DNA of 64,000 nt from Mesorhizobium sp. (GTDB lineage: Bacteria; Pseudomonadota; Alphaproteobacteria; Rhizobiales; Rhizobiaceae): positions 1-64,000 of the forward strand of contig SAQG01000037.1 in NCBI GenBank assembly GCA_004020315.1. Reading direction: 5' to 3'. Below the pieces are notes generated by a model that did no database searches, was not told the DNA's origin, and saw nothing but the letters and a program-made list of their open reading frames with translations. Shown here piece by piece: positions 1-10,155 of this stretch. The translations under genes were made by a program, and so were the position numbers. Each line of letters begins with the position of its first letter. The stretch's first letter is position 1.

Positions 1-1088
1 ATAGCTCACAGAGGTCCACACCCTGTCTTGACCTTGGCCAGAGGCCTCGACCACCGTGTCGCCGGCATTGTCGACATAGTATTCGTCGTTGCCGCGATAG
101 CCGATCATGGTGTCGGCACCGCTGCCGCTTAGAGTGTTGGCACCGGCATCTCCCTCGATGGTCTGGGCAGGGTCGTCGGATGGGGGCGTGCCAGGATCGC
201 TAGCTGGAGGCGTGGCAGGATCGCTAACTGGAGGCGTGCCAGTGGTTGGGGGAGTGACGTTCGCGCCCGTGACAGTGTCGCCGCTGCCTGCCTTTTGATA
301 GAGCTGCACCTCGTCGATCTGCATCTGCATCGACGAAGGGGTCGAGCTATCGAGAGCCGTGTGCCATCCGGCCGCGTTCGAATTCGCGACCTGATTGCTC
401 ATGATCAATTCCATTGGCTGATCCGGGATCGAGGCCTGTGCGCTGGTCACTTGCGCCATCTGTTTCCCGTCGAAATACCAGGTGATCGATTGACCGGGCA
501 CCCAGTTGATGCCGTATGTGTGGAAGCCGGCCGTGAGGTCGACGCCGCTGTCGACGACGCCACCGGTTACCCCTGACGGCCCGTGGAGGTGGTAGGAGAA
601 CGCCTGGTTTGCCGGTCCCGAACCGGTAAATCCACCCTCCTGTATATCGATCTCGAAATTGTCGCCGCTGTTGCCTGCGCCTTCGCCGGGCATCAGCCAG
701 AGGGCTGGCCATGCGCCGTCGCCGCTCGGCGCCTTCATGCTGATCTGAAGATAGCCGCCATTGAATTCGAAGTTGCCATAGCTGCTGACGGCGCCGGACG
801 TGACAGGGAATGTCTGTGCCGATCCCTGAGCCACGCCGTTGACGGGCTGTTTGATTGCCGTGAGATTCAACAGCCCATTGCTCACCGTATCTTGGCTCGG
901 CATATCGTATTCGGCATTAAACTGGTTGCCCATCCCACTTCCGCCCGATCCATTGCTGTTCCATGGCCAGCCGTTGGCGGCATTGCTGGTGAGGTAGGTA
1001 TTCCAGTCGCTGTCGAGCGCCGTACCGGAGAAGTTTTCCTCGAATACGAGATCGCTAGAGGCAAAGCCTGCGGGTGCGGAAAGAGTCA
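1..1088 (-). CDS. Glycoside hydrolase family 16 beta-glucanase-like with RTX-type Ca-binding repeat C-terminus (3' end outside window)
   Basis: Own minus-strand translation from CAT at 1086-1088: MTLSAPAGFASSDLVFEENFSGTALDSDWNTYL...GDNFEIDIQEGG (GH16 ExDxxE catalytic motif), then Pro/Thr linker and GDAGANTLSGSGADTMIGYRGNDEYYVDNAGDTVVE. Absent from ORF track because it runs off the edge. Confidence 0.9.
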
Positions 1089-1354
1089 TTCAGTGTTCCT
1101 CTTTGGCGTTGAAAACAGGGAATTCCACTGCCGCGCATCGCCAAGGCGCGCGACATATCGCATGCTCGCAGTTGGGCACCGCGAGCGGATTTCAAAGTAG
1201 CGGAGATTTGGAAGTCCTCGCCCAGACATTTATTGTCGAGCAAGCTTAACGTTGAACTCGCCATCGAAGGCGAGTTTTGTCGACGGGAATGCTCATCAGG
1301 CTCTCCCTTGAAAGGGGGGCGCTGCCGCGCACGCAAGGTGCTCAGCGGTTCCAG

Positions 1355-1390
1355 CTGCAGCCAAATTTAAGTCTGCAGCCAAATTTAAGT
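1355..1390. repeat. Perfect tandem duplication of 18 bp (ctgcagccaaatttaagt x2)
   Basis: Read directly; intergenic upstream of the GH16 gene. Confidence 0.9.
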
Positions 1391-1726
1391 CGAGCGCAGC
1401 TCTTCCGGCGGACGCGCCGCCAAGCTTGCCATTTAGTAAAAGCACAATAGACCCTTAGTTAATTGCGTTTTTTTGTTCTAATTCCACCCGCGCCCTAAGT
1501 AAAACGCAGGCATTTCCGCTTGCTGACTTATCAGCACACCACCTTGTACTATCGCGCATTGATCACTCAAGGACGATGTACCTAACCCAATCGACCCTAC
1601 TGCCATTTGCGGCGAGAATGAGGCTAGGCGAGAACTTATTAACACCTTCTAATGTAGGGGTGTGTCGAACGGCCGCACCGAAACAGCCTTCCGGACATCC
1701 TACGAAAACCGTGTCCGTCGGCTGAA

Positions 1727-1978
1727 ATGTTGCGCTGGTTTGGGCGCCCGTGGTTCGCATATGAGGTCGTCGAGAAGGACGGCCGGGATGTCTTCCGATG
1801 CTGCGTGGCGGACGAGCCGTCGAGCCTATGGCCGGAGCTGCCGGCCCGGATGTTCGACCGTGCCGTTTGCGCTCCGATGCGCTTGGCCGAGGTCCGCCGT
1901 TGCGGCGTTGGCTACACGCCAGTCTCTACACGTGTTGCTGAGCGACCACGGTGGCGATGTCCGCACCGCTTTCAATGA
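1727..1978 (+). other. Possible remnant of a small transposon-associated ORF
   Basis: 83-aa ORF (LRWFGRPWFAYEVVEKDGRDVFRCCVADEPSSLWPELPARMFDRAVCAPMRLAEVRR) resembles small ORFs found next to IS transposases; from memory only. Confidence 0.25.
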
Positions 1979-2104
1979 TCGAAGGTGGAAGGCTGGGCAC
2001 CGTTATGCAGCGTAGCCCTACAGCATCGAACAGGCCGTTCAATCGCAACGCCAACGCACAGTTCAAACGGGTTCAGCGGTTCAAAACTTAATTCTCCGTG
2101 CTCA

Positions 2105-3172
2105 CTAGCGGTGCGAGCGGTTATCCTGCTGGGAGAAATCGCCAGCCATGGAATGGAACCGTTGTTTCCGCTCTTCGAAAGCGATCAGCTGTGGCTCCTC
2201 CTGCGACCGCGATCGGCGTTCCTGGTCGCGGCGAAAAAATGCAACGGTCGGCTTCAGCCCGTCTTTCAGTCCTATGGTCGGTTTCCAGCCCAATTCGGCT
2301 TTGGCGAGGGAAACATCGGGTCGACGTTGTCTTGGATCGTCGCGGGGTAGCGGCAAATTGACGAGTTTTGACGACGAGCCGGTTTCAGCGAGCACCAGTT
2401 CCGCAAGCTCTCGAATGGTGAATTCTCCACCATTTCCCAAATTGACTGGTCCGGTAAAGGAAGCTCGACTGTCCATGAGGCGTACAAGACCATCTATCAA
2501 GTCATCAACGTAGCAGAATGAACGAGTCTGGGTGCCGTCACCGTAAAGCGTAATCGGCTCGCCGCTGAGTGCTTGAATAATGAAATTGGAAACAACTCGA
2601 CCGTCGGCCCGATGCATCCGCGGGCCGTATGTGTTGAAGATGCGCGCAACCTTGATTTCAAGGCCGCACTGTCGGTGATAATCGAAGAATAACGTTTCGG
2701 CGCAACGCTTTCCCTCATCATAGCAGGACCGAGGACCAATGGGGTTGACATTGCCCCAATAATCCTCGGTTTGAGGATGAACCGCGGGGTCGCCATAGAC
2801 CTCACTTGTCGAAGCCTGCAGAATTCGACATTTGAGCCGCTTGGCGAGGCCCAACGTATTGATCGCGCCTTGCACCGAGGTTTTTGTGGTCTGCACCGGA
2901 TCGTGCTGGTATTGGATGGGCGATGCGGGGCAGGCCAGGTTGTAAATTTCATCGACTTCGACGTATAAGGAAAACGTGATATCGTGGCGCAAAAATTCAA
3001 AGCGCGGGTTTGCGTGCAGATGTTCAATGTTGTGCTTGGTTCCTGTGAAGAGATTGTCCACGCAGAGCACCTCATGACCGTCGGAGAGCAGTCGATCTAT
3101 TAGGTGGGAGCCCAGAAAGCCGGCTCCCCCAGTGACCAAAACGCGTTTGCGACTTTCATAAATCCGCGGCAT
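2105..3172 (-). CDS. NAD-dependent epimerase/dehydratase, UDP-glucuronate decarboxylase (UDP-xylose synthase)-like
   Basis: [19 protein letters not shown] (GxxGxxG), [18 protein letters not shown] (YxxxK), [10 protein letters not shown]...[31 protein letters not shown]. Confidence 0.9.
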   Translation of the reverse strand: MPRIYESRKRVLVTGGAGFLGSHLIDRLLSDGHEVLCVDNLFTGTKHNIEHLHANPRFEFLRHDITFSLYVEVDEIYNLACPASPIQYQHDPVQTTKTSVQGAINTLGLAKRLKCRILQASTSEVYGDPAVHPQTEDYWGNVNPIGPRSCYDEGKRCAETLFFDYHRQCGLEIKVARIFNTYGPRMHRADGRVVSNFIIQALSGEPITLYGDGTQTRSFCYVDDLIDGLVRLMDSRASFTGPVNLGNGGEFTIRELAELVLAETGSSSKLVNLPLPRDDPRQRRPDVSLAKAELGWKPTIGLKDGLKPTVAFFRRDQERRSRSQEEPQLIAFEERKQRFHSMAGDFSQQDNRSHR

Positions 3173-3230
3173 GTGAATCTCCTTGCGAAACGAATAGGTT
3201 GACGCTGCATTGTGCCAGTAGCGGCGCCAG

Positions 3231-4190
3231 TCACGTCCTGGACGTAACGCCCTTCTGTTCCGAGGCTATCTTTGGACCCTGCGAGATGGCGGCCCGTGCT
3301 CGCGCCTGCGTGTAAGCAATTGAAGTGGTCGCCAATCCGACAAGGATGGCGAGCGCCTGGCCGATCCTGCCGGTCGCTGCGTATTCGAGTACCGAGCGCC
3401 CCAGAGTAAGAACGTAAAGCCGCTCGGAATCCAGCCCGTCCTTAGTCCCCGCTAAGCCTACGAGTACCGCTTTGGAGGTCCCCTCCATGCGGCACCGATG
3501 GAGGAAATACTTCCAGGTCGTGCGTTCCGCTGTAACCACATGGCGAACGCTGGCCTCGGGTTTGTATATCCATACGCCTCCAATTTTTTTTGTGGCGCGG
3601 ATACAAAACTCGGTGTCGTCGCATGTATTGGCTGAGCCCCTACCGCCGCCGATGCGTCCCATTTGACCGGCAAACCCGCCGCAGCCATGCAGCACTTCGG
3701 CGCGCACTGACATGTTCGCGCCTATCACATTACGCACTTCGCCACCATTTCGTACCCGCATTCCGCGATAGGTGCAGCCGATGATCCAGTTGAATTCAGG
3801 CGGGAACCACCAGGGCCGAGGTTTGCGCCATAGAGGCTCAATGCGTCCGCCGACGCCAAGCACGCGCGGATCGGCGTAGGGCACCAGCAACTCTTCTAGC
3901 CAGCGCTCATCGGCAATCGCATCGTCGTCGAGAAATGCCACAACCGGTGCGGTTGCCAATCCGGCACCCGTGACGCGACCGCCGCACAGTCCACGCACGT
4001 TATTGTTAGGTGTGACGACGATACCCTCGATCTCGCGCCGGGCTCGCTTTAAGAGAGCCTTATTGTTGTCGACGACGAGAATGATCTCGCGGGCGGGGCT
4101 GGTCTGGTTGCGCACCGACGCGATAGCCGCGTTCAAATCGTCCCAGCGATCGAGTGTGTAGGCGCAGATGACAACCGACGCATCGATCAT
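3231..4190 (-). CDS. GT2 family glycosyltransferase
   Basis: [26 protein letters not shown]...[17 protein letters not shown] (GT-A DxD-like). Start chosen at 4190 inside the longer 3231-4544 ORF. Confidence 0.85.
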   Translation of the reverse strand: MIDASVVICAYTLDRWDDLNAAIASVRNQTSPAREIILVVDNNKALLKRARREIEGIVVTPNNNVRGLCGGRVTGAGLATAPVVAFLDDDAIADERWLEELLVPYADPRVLGVGGRIEPLWRKPRPWWFPPEFNWIIGCTYRGMRVRNGGEVRNVIGANMSVRAEVLHGCGGFAGQMGRIGGGRGSANTCDDTEFCIRATKKIGGVWIYKPEASVRHVVTAERTTWKYFLHRCRMEGTSKAVLVGLAGTKDGLDSERLYVLTLGRSVLEYAATGRIGQALAILVGLATTSIAYTQARARAAISQGPKIASEQKGVTSRT

Positions 4191-4345
4191 GGCTGCCGGT
4201 TCCTTTCGCGGGCCTGTTGAATTGCGGCTATTACGACGATATCGCGCGGGGCGCGCATTTGGGTGCTGACGGACCCGACCGCACGCTTCAACTCGTCCCA
4301 GCGGTCGAGCGTGCGCGCGCAGATCACGACGGAGACTTCGGTCAT
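4187..4345 (-). pseudogene. Truncated 52-aa N-terminal paralogue of the adjacent GT2
   Basis: MTEVSVVICARTLDRWDELKRAVGSVSTQMRAPRDIVVI matches [39 protein letters not shown], then diverges to a stop; ATGA overlaps with both neighbours. Confidence 0.75.
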
Positions 4346-5589
4346 GGGACTTCCCGGATGGTTTCTGAGGCCCGGCGGGTCTCGCGGGGCTGCGCCGCCC
4401 GGGCCGTCGCGGCTTTGAGGATATTCCAAATCGCGCTTCCGTCGTTGCGGATATCGAACTGGTCGTATTCGTCGACGGGATAACGTCCGCTGTCCTGCCG
4501 GGATACCAGCCGCCACACCATCCAGCCGGCGCAGTTGCGATCACGCGTCAGCGTGTCGAGCCACATGGCGTAAGCTGCAGCCACGTTCTGATTGGAGCGG
4601 GCATGGCCGAACTCTTCCAGAAGCACCGGCTTCTTGGCGCGGGCCGCCAGCTGGCAGAACTCGGGGATCATATCGTTGAATTGCTGGACCGTCAGCTTGT
4701 TATAGAGCGGGTAGCCGTGCCAGGTCCCGAAATCGAGAGTCGGGATCGTCAAATCGGCTAGCTTCGGGTCGAGAATGTTAGCATGCCCTGAGCTGACAAG
4801 GTGATTGGAATCGAGGGACTTGACGTAAGCCGACATTTCGCCAGTCCAGGCCAACCGCAAAGCCTCTGGCTGCGCATTGCCTTCGTTCATCAGCTCCCAG
4901 GCCATGATGGTCGGGTCGTCCCGGTAGGCGAGCCCGGTGAGCGGGTTGACGCGTTGCACGAGGTGGCGGACCCAGGCCCTGTAGTCCCGCTTCGTGCGTG
5001 GGTCATCAAAGAAAAACGTGGATTCGTCTTGGCTCCCATACCAGGCCCGCATCTGCTGGGCGCCACCCGTGTAGGCCCAGAAATCCAGGACGGCGATGAT
5101 GAGCCTGAGGCGTCGCTTGCCGGCCTCGGCGATGAGGAAATCAACCTTCTGCATGCCGTTGGCGCCGTCATTGATCGCCATCCTGTTTTGACTCGGATCC
5201 CAGTGGAGCAGGTATGTGCCCTTGACCGCGAGATTGCTGGCTTCGCCTTCAAGCCGCCAATCCCAGATCGTGGGCTTGCTTCCGTCGAGCGACCCGATCA
5301 CCGGCTGGAGGAAGGTGCGGACCACATTGGCGCCCATCGCCACCGCGTCGTCGAGAACGCGGGTGACCTCATCCTGCGACCCGTAGGTCAGATAGTGGTT
5401 GTTCACGCCGGTCACGAAGAACGGCCTGCCGTCCAACGTAAAGTGCGTTCCGGAAGTCTTGATGAAGGACGTTGCAGACGGATCATCCGCGGCGCTCACG
5501 ACTGCCGGAACGGACAGCAACGCGAACACGAGCGCACACAACCACGCCCTGCGCAGCCCGTATTTCGCCCGTCGCCACTCGATCATCAT
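4342..5589 (-). CDS. Secreted glycoside hydrolase family 5 (mannanase-like)
   Basis: Signal peptide (LCALVFALLSVPAVVSA), FVTGVNNHYLTYG, MAWELMNEGNAQ (acid/base NE), PVLLEEFGHA (nucleophile E). Confidence 0.85.
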   Translation of the reverse strand: MMIEWRRAKYGLRRAWLCALVFALLSVPAVVSAADDPSATSFIKTSGTHFTLDGRPFFVTGVNNHYLTYGSQDEVTRVLDDAVAMGANVVRTFLQPVIGSLDGSKPTIWDWRLEGEASNLAVKGTYLLHWDPSQNRMAINDGANGMQKVDFLIAEAGKRRLRLIIAVLDFWAYTGGAQQMRAWYGSQDESTFFFDDPRTKRDYRAWVRHLVQRVNPLTGLAYRDDPTIMAWELMNEGNAQPEALRLAWTGEMSAYVKSLDSNHLVSSGHANILDPKLADLTIPTLDFGTWHGYPLYNKLTVQQFNDMIPEFCQLAARAKKPVLLEEFGHARSNQNVAAAYAMWLDTLTRDRNCAGWMVWRLVSRQDSGRYPVDEYDQFDIRNDGSAIWNILKAATARAAQPRETRRASETIREVP

Positions 5590-5932
5590 CCCTCCACATG
5601 ACCCTTGCCGAAGCCACAGGGCAAGAACCCCGAAGGATTACCTCCTCTGACCTCGCACAGCCCGGCATCGTTCGGGCATAGTGGTGCTTGGCCGATTCCG
5701 GTCGCTCGAGTATGGACCCGTGCTGTCAGGCATCTCCCAATCAAGTGTTCGGCTCCCCACATGGCGAGTCCCCGCAACCGCAGCAGGTGGAAACCATCCT
5801 CCCGCTGCGGCTTTCCATCTGCCGCCTTTGGTTCGCCGCCCGCGGCGGAGTCCAGTATAGGCGGATCGCCTGAGGTGGTTCTCGTCGAAGCTGTGAGCTG
5901 GCGTCCTTTTGAAATCCGCCGTGAGAACAACA

Positions 5933-7588
5933 ATGCGCATTTGCCTGAGTCTCGATCCGTCCCGGCTACTGCGGTGGCACCTCTGGCTGGCAGAAGCGCT
6001 CGCTGAAGTGCCCGGCAACGAAGTCTTCTGCGCTTTGGCGGCCGGCCGCCGCCCGCTGCCGTTAATCTGCCGTCTGCTGCTCGAACTCGAACGACTGGTC
6101 TATGGCTTTCGCGGGAACGGCGCCATCGACCCAGTCGAGGCGGCGCTGCGGTGCCTGCCGCCGCCTCCGGCCGACCAAGTGGATGTGGTGATCGATTTGA
6201 GCGGGGCAGATTCGCTCCCGGCGGGGCGGCGCGTGCTCACCCCGGTCTTCAACGGCGCACCCGGCGAGATCGGAGTCGTGGCGGCCTGGATGAATCATCA
6301 GGATCTTCTCGTCGACCTGCATGACACGGCGCGCCCGTTGCGGCCGTGGACGGCGCGTCCGGCCAGTAGAGACCGTGAAGTGTTGGCAGCGAGGCTCGAC
6401 AGCGCCCTTTCCTGCGCTGTGCCGCTGATCCTCAAAGCCCTGTGCGAGGAAACTGGTTCAGCTGCGTCCGGTATCCCCGGTCCACGGACGGCAGTGCCTT
6501 CGTTTGGCGCGCTTTCGGCGCTTGCAAGGGCGACCGGCACGGTTGCATCGAAGGCGATCGGGCTTTTGGATGTCCTGGCGAGGGGCGGCAGGATGTGGGG
6601 GATTGGCTGGCGCTTCGATGAATCGGCGAGCCTGCTCGACAAAGGCGAAGCAGCCTTCCGGGTGCTCACCGGAAATGCCGACAGCTATCTTGCCGACCCG
6701 TTCCCGTTCCGGCACCAGGGGCAGGATTTCATCTTTGTCGAACAGTACCTCTACTCGAAGAACCGGGGGTGCATCGCGGTCGTGACAGTGAACCGGGACG
6801 GGACAGCCGGCGCATCCCGGATCGTCGTAGAAGAACCGCATCACCTCTCGTACCCGTTCGTGTTCGAGCAGGATGGGCAGATCTGGATGATCCCCGAATC
6901 GGGGGCGGCCAAGAATGTCAGCCTCTACAGGGCAGTGGAATTCCCTTACCGGTGGAGGCGGGAGGCCTGCCTCATGGAAGGCATCGAGGGCTACGATACC
7001 ACGCCGCTCTGCCATGAGGGCGGCTTTTGGTTTTTCGTCAGCCCAAGACTTTGGAGGTCCACCTCCTGGGATGTCCTCAGCCTCTACCGTGCCGAGAGCC
7101 TGACCGGGTCTTGGACGCCCCATGCCGCCAATCCCGTCCTGCTCGATGCAAGGATCAGCCGCCCCGCAGGCGCCGTCATCCGACACGGCGGACGCACGCT
7201 GCGCCCGGTCCAAGACTGCGCGCGCGGTTATGGCGGCGCGGTGACGTTCTGCCAGATCGATGCGCTCGGCGCGTCGGAGTTTGCCCAGACCCCGGTCGGT
7301 CGTATTTGGTCCGGAGCGTTGGGGTGTCACACCTACAACCGCCGGTCTGGCTTGGAGGTGATCGACCTGTTCGGGCATATCCGGGGTTTGCGAGAGGTCA
7401 CGACCTCGTATCGTTTGCTGGTACCCGACGCGCCAGTCTCGGGACCGCGTGGGGTCTCGGGACCGCATGGGCAGTCCCTCTCTTGGCCTGTCTCGTCCGG
7501 GTTAGCTACCCGTAGCCAGGCGGTCGAGCGCAAGGTACCCCGCCTGCGAAGGGTCGGGCGCGCTCGACCCTTCTCGGGCACAGAATAA
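5933..7588 (+). CDS. Glucosamine inositolphosphorylceramide transferase (GINT1) N-domain-like / formyltransferase-like protein
   Basis: LADPFPFRHQGQDFIFVEQYLYSKNRGCIAVVTVNRDG...PHHLSYPFVFEQDGQIWMIPESGAAKNVSLYRAVEFPYRW is the typical repeated beta-propeller signature. Start could be 5909 or 5933. Confidence 0.65.
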   Translation: MRICLSLDPSRLLRWHLWLAEALAEVPGNEVFCALAAGRRPLPLICRLLLELERLVYGFRGNGAIDPVEAALRCLPPPPADQVDVVIDLSGADSLPAGRRVLTPVFNGAPGEIGVVAAWMNHQDLLVDLHDTARPLRPWTARPASRDREVLAARLDSALSCAVPLILKALCEETGSAASGIPGPRTAVPSFGALSALARATGTVASKAIGLLDVLARGGRMWGIGWRFDESASLLDKGEAAFRVLTGNADSYLADPFPFRHQGQDFIFVEQYLYSKNRGCIAVVTVNRDGTAGASRIVVEEPHHLSYPFVFEQDGQIWMIPESGAAKNVSLYRAVEFPYRWRREACLMEGIEGYDTTPLCHEGGFWFFVSPRLWRSTSWDVLSLYRAESLTGSWTPHAANPVLLDARISRPAGAVIRHGGRTLRPVQDCARGYGGAVTFCQIDALGASEFAQTPVGRIWSGALGCHTYNRRSGLEVIDLFGHIRGLREVTTSYRLLVPDAPVSGPRGVSGPHGQSLSWPVSSGLATRSQAVERKVPRLRRVGRARPFSGTE

Positions 7589-8000
7589 GCTCGGAAATCA
7601 CGGCCGAGTGAAGGAGCGAGCCCACCTGCACTTCGCAGCTTCTGGCTCGCTCAGTAGAAATTGTCGCTTGTGAGCTAGTGCCGGCCGCGGGTCGATGGAT
7701 GTCCTCGCTGGCGTTGAAGGTGGCCCCAGAGGTCTAAACGGGTTTGGCAACGCTGCCAACACAGCTGCTGAAGATGATCGGTGCCGCTGCCGTACTATCC
7801 GCGCTGGTGGTATGGGCTGGAAATAACCTGAAGGGATACCCCAAAAGAGCTAATCATCTATTGTCTTTTCCTAATCATCCATCGTCCTTCCATTTCAGAT
7901 CTGCATAAGTAATGCTCGCATAACAAACTAAGATTAGGGGGCTGCACGCGTACCGATCTTCTTTCATCTCATCTTCATTTCATTAGGCCGGAGCCCGCAT

Positions 8001-8207
8001 ATGGTTGGATCAAGCACATCCGTGGCTGTGGCGGTCATTGGAGCTGGCCCCCACGGCTTGTCGCTAGCCGCGCATTTGCGTGCGCGCGATGTCGAGCACC
8101 GGACGTATCACCCGGCCCATCATCTCGCCCGATACCTATCGGCAGTCCTGGCGCGCTTTCAGCCCGCCCTCTGGGTTTCATCGTACGACCTCAAAGCGCT
8201 GCCATGA
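8001..8207 (+). pseudogene. N-terminal fragment of an FAD-dependent oxidoreductase
   Basis: VAVAVIGAGPHGLSLAAHLRARDVEHRTY (Rossmann GxGxxG), then unrelated tail and stop; no downstream continuation. Confidence 0.55.
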
Positions 8208-9022
8208 ACGCCCGTCTTTCCAGCATTGTCGCCCCCATCGGTGCCGCATCGCCGCCTGACCCGATCAATTTCGCGCTGCGGCGATCGTTGACTCTGCCCC
8301 GAGTCAGCTTCGTCGTCCCGACGCTCAATGAAGCCGAGAACCTCCCTTGGCTTCTGCCGCGCATCCCCAAATGGGCGCATGAGATCATTATCGTGGATGG
8401 TCGTTCGACCGACGACACGGTCGCGGTCGCGCGCCGCCTGCGCGAGGACGTGAAGGTTGTCATGGAACCCCGGCGGGGCAAGGGCGCTGCACTGCAAGCG
8501 GGATTCCTGGCCGCCACCGGCGACATCATCGTCATGCTGGACGCCGACGGCTCCATGGTCCCGGAGGAGGCGATCGTGTTTGTCAGTGCGCTGATGGCCG
8601 GCGCGGATCTCGTCAAGGGTTCACGCTTTATCCAGGGCGCCGGCACCGGTGACATGTCGCTGTTCCGGATGTTCGGCAACACGGGGCTGACCCTGTTCGT
8701 GCGGCTGCTCTATGGCGGTTGGTTCTCCGATCTATGCTACGGATACATAGCCTTCTGGACCAAGCACGTCGCCACGCTGAACTGCGATTGCGACGGGTTC
8801 GAGATCGAGACCCTCATCAACGTGCGAGCCTTGAAGAACCACCTCAATATCGTCGAGGTGGCGAGTTTCGAGGCTCCCCGCATCAGCGGTGTGAGCCATC
8901 TGCGCGCCATCCCGGACGGCTGGCGCGTCCTGAAAACCATCCTGCGCGAGAGGGTGCACTCACAGCACAGGGGGAGCGCGACTGCCTGTGATGCCGGTGG
9001 ACAAACCCGATGCGAATCCTGA
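8204..9022 (+). CDS. GT2 glycosyltransferase, polyprenyl-phosphate (DPM1/DPG-like) subgroup
   Basis: VSFVVPTLNEAENLPWLLPRIP...IIVDGRSTDDTVAVARRL...GKGAALQAGFLAATGDIIVMLDADGSM. Confidence 0.9.
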   Translation: MNARLSSIVAPIGAASPPDPINFALRRSLTLPRVSFVVPTLNEAENLPWLLPRIPKWAHEIIIVDGRSTDDTVAVARRLREDVKVVMEPRRGKGAALQAGFLAATGDIIVMLDADGSMVPEEAIVFVSALMAGADLVKGSRFIQGAGTGDMSLFRMFGNTGLTLFVRLLYGGWFSDLCYGYIAFWTKHVATLNCDCDGFEIETLINVRALKNHLNIVEVASFEAPRISGVSHLRAIPDGWRVLKTILRERVHSQHRGSATACDAGGQTRCES

Positions 9023-10155
9023 TGGTTGCCGCTCGCTGCTACCCCTTCACGGGCGGCATCGAAACTCACATCCAGGAAGTCGGTCCCCGCTTGGTGGCGC
9101 GTAGCCACGCGGTCGACGTGCTCACCACCGATACCTCGGGGGAGTTGCCCGTTGAGGAGGAGGTGCGCGGCATGCGCGTGCAGCGCGTGCCGGCCTGGCC
9201 GAGGGAGCTGGACCTCTATGTTGCGCCCGGCATTTATACCGCGATCCGGCGCGGGGCTTGGGATCTGATCCATTTCCAAGGTTACAACACCTTCGTGGCG
9301 CCGATCGGGCTGCTCGCGGCCGTCCGCGGGGACCTGCCGTTCATCCTGACCTTCCACAGCGGCGGGCATTCCTCCCGGCTGCGCAATGCCGTGCGCGGCA
9401 CACAGCACGCGCTGCTCCGGCCGCTGGTGGCCCGGGCCGCGCGGCTGATCGGCGTCTCCGAATTCGAAGCCAGCTTCTTCAGCGGGAGGATGGGCGTGCC
9501 GCGGGAACGGTTTGTCGTCATCCCGAACGGCGCCGCGATGCCGGCTGCGAGCCCCGGCATCAAGGTCGATCCGCACCTGATCGTCTCGGGCGGCAGGCTG
9601 GAGCGCTACAAGGGCCATCACCGGGTGATTGCGGCCTTGCCCGAACTGATCCGCAGGGTGCCGGACGCGCGACTGCACGTCGTCGGTACGGGCCCGTATG
9701 AGAGAGAGTTGCGGCGCCTCGTCGCGACGCTCGGCCTCGAGAAGCGGGTCACTATCGCAGCCATCCCCGGATACGAGCGGCAGAAAATGGCAGACCTCCT
9801 GGCAAGCGGCGCGCTGTTCGTGCTGTTCAGCGACTACGAAGCCCATCCGGTCGCCGTAATGGAAGCCCTGTCACTGCGCCGTCCGGTCCTTGTCAGCGAC
9901 ACGTCCGGGCTGCGGGAGCTGGCCGCCAATGGCCTGTGCAGGGCGATTCCGCGCAACGCTGGTCCGAAAGAGCTGGCGGCAGCCATGGCCGAGGAGCTGG
10001 AGGCCCATCGGGAGGTCCCGGATTTGGCGCTACCCGACTGGGATGCCTGCGCTCAAGCGCTGAGCGACGTTTATTGTGATGTCCTGGGCCGCCGATCCAC
10101 GGTCCGCTTGCCCCCCAGCGGCGTGATGTCGTGGCCTCCTGTGACGAGGGCATGA
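9010..10155 (+). CDS. GT4 family glycosyltransferase
   Basis: MRILMVAARCYPFTGGIETHIQEVGPRL...IVSGGRLERYKGHHRVIAALPEL...FSDYEAHPVAVMEALSLRRPVLVSDTSGLREL. Confidence 0.9.
   Translation: MRILMVAARCYPFTGGIETHIQEVGPRLVARSHAVDVLTTDTSGELPVEEEVRGMRVQRVPAWPRELDLYVAPGIYTAIRRGAWDLIHFQGYNTFVAPIGLLAAVRGDLPFILTFHSGGHSSRLRNAVRGTQHALLRPLVARAARLIGVSEFEASFFSGRMGVPRERFVVIPNGAAMPAASPGIKVDPHLIVSGGRLERYKGHHRVIAALPELIRRVPDARLHVVGTGPYERELRRLVATLGLEKRVTIAAIPGYERQKMADLLASGALFVLFSDYEAHPVAVMEALSLRRPVLVSDTSGLRELAANGLCRAIPRNAGPKELAAAMAEELEAHREVPDLALPDWDACAQALSDVYCDVLGRRSTVRLPPSGVMSWPPVTRA

Noticed and set aside
3231-4544. 437-aa GT2 as given in ORF track
   Set aside because: The N-terminal ~118 aa lie out of frame over the GH5 3' end and truncated GT2; the GT2 domain starts at [12 protein letters not shown] (4190).
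8737-9846. 369-aa minus-strand ORF
   Set aside because: Antisense to convincing GT2/GT4 genes; no domain features.
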